This document shows, in pieces, positions 63,527 through 64,000 of a stretch of 64,000 bases of DNA. Each line of letters begins with the position of its first letter. Position 1 is the first letter of the stretch. A program made the translations under genes and the position numbers. The notes under the pieces are model-generated. The model was not told where the DNA came from, ran no database searches, and saw nothing but the letters and a program-made list of their open reading frames with translations. Origin of the DNA: Paenibacillus turicensis (GTDB taxonomy: Bacteria > Bacillota > Bacilli > Paenibacillales > Paenibacillaceae); NCBI RefSeq assembly GCF_017873435.1, contig NZ_JAGGKG010000004.1, positions 1-64,000 of the forward strand, written 5' to 3'.

Positions 63527-64000
63527 TTATTTTATCGTTACTTTACGACCATCCAAGGTTACTCGTCCATCCGCAAACCATGACACAACCTTAGGATATA
63601 ATGTCGTTTCAATACTGCGAATCTTCGACTCCAAGGATACCAAGGTATCCTCCGCTTCAATCGCAACAGCCTCTTGAGCAATAATTGCTCCAGTATCCAT
63701 GCCACCATCAACAAAATGAACAGTGACTCCGGTTAGCTTCACACCATAATCAAACGCTTGTCCAATTGCGTTTAAACCTGGAAAGGAAGGCAACAAGGAT
63801 GGATGAATGTTAATCATTTTCCCTGCATAACGCTCTACTAACACTGGGGTCACTAAGAGCATATATCCCGCCAAAACGATCAGATCAATTTCTCTACGTT
63901 CAAGCTCTGCAACGATTTCTAATTCATATTCACTACGATCTTTATAATCCTTTGGATTAAAAACAAAGCTATCAATATTGGCTTGACGTGCTCGCTCCAC
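63527..64000 (-). CDS. purN: Phosphoribosylglycinamide formyltransferase PurN (partial)
   Basis: The C-terminal 157 residues; the start is beyond the window's right edge (about 45 residues are missing). The formyltransferase motif NIHPSLLPSFPG supplies Asn and His, and FVDGGMDTGAIIAQ supplies the Asp. It adds a formyl group to GAR in purine synthesis. In most Bacillales purN overlaps purH; here a 260-base gap with a repeat remnant intervenes. Confidence 0.93.
   Translation of the reverse strand: MERARQANIDSFVFNPKDYKDRSEYELEIVAELERREIDLIVLAGYMLLVTPVLVERYAGKMINIHPSLLPSFPGLNAIGQAFDYGVKLTGVTVHFVDGGMDTGAIIAQEAVAIEAEDTLVSLESKIRSIETTLYPKVVSWFADGRVTLDGRKVTIK

Overview
The window looks like chromosome of a low-GC, Gram-positive spore-former of the order Bacillales. 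Most starts carry strong AGGAGG-type ribosome binding sites, and TTG and GTG starts are common. YtrA-type GntR/ABC modules are present, and the core genes on the right (purN-purH-purD, ilvA, yerB, yerC, dgkB, rlmCD, a PiT transporter with its DUF47 partner, corA) are Bacillales-like. Brevibacillus or a near relative is my best guess; this is inference, because no rRNA or taxonomic marker is in view.

Left edge to about 7.2 kb: a tightly overlapping, very AT-rich four-gene operon on the minus strand encodes a MORC/Hsp90-like GHKL ATPase, a Z1 superfamily-II helicase, a DUF4420 PD-(D/E)XK nuclease and an AIPR (abortive-infection) protein, closed by a hairpin terminator. This is a restriction-like anti-phage cassette. 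The DNA methyltransferase often found with it is not in the window.

7.7-37.7 kb: a patchwork of single genes and small operons, each often beside its own regulator. It holds two small-molecule methyltransferases (one fused to an XRE HTH), an APH-like kinase, GyrI-like binding proteins, MarR/SDR, DJ-1/PfpI proteins (one secreted and tandem), AraC, TetR, GntR and WYL regulators, a YtrA-type ABC module, PhzF, alpha/beta hydrolases, GNAT, MFS, VOC and Nudix proteins. Also here are a phosphodiester glycosidase with a GT2-GtrA glycosyltransferase, and a protein resembling plant 23-kDa jasmonate-induced proteins followed by a glycine-zipper membrane protein. Several genes have clear palindromic operators.

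37.8-64 kb: mostly conserved chromosome. rlmCD (with an unusual basic N-terminal extension), dgkB, yerC, corA, PiT/DUF47 and yerB are followed by an approximately 700-base non-coding stretch holding two copies of a structured repeat. Then come hydrolase and membrane-protein genes, a TetR/MFS efflux pair, an erythromycin-esterase-like secreted protein, a five-gene double ABC/GntR operon, an EamA transporter, ilvA, a ring-cleavage dioxygenase-like protein, and purD, purH and the 3' part of purN.

The most interesting items are the MORC-Z1-DUF4420-AIPR cassette without a methyltransferase, the repeat family at 46.6, 46.8 and 57.8 kb (remnant at 63.5 kb) whose stems differ between copies yet stay complementary, and the jasmonate-induced-protein-like gene pair. 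No rRNA, tRNA, CRISPR array, transposase or prophage structural gene was seen.
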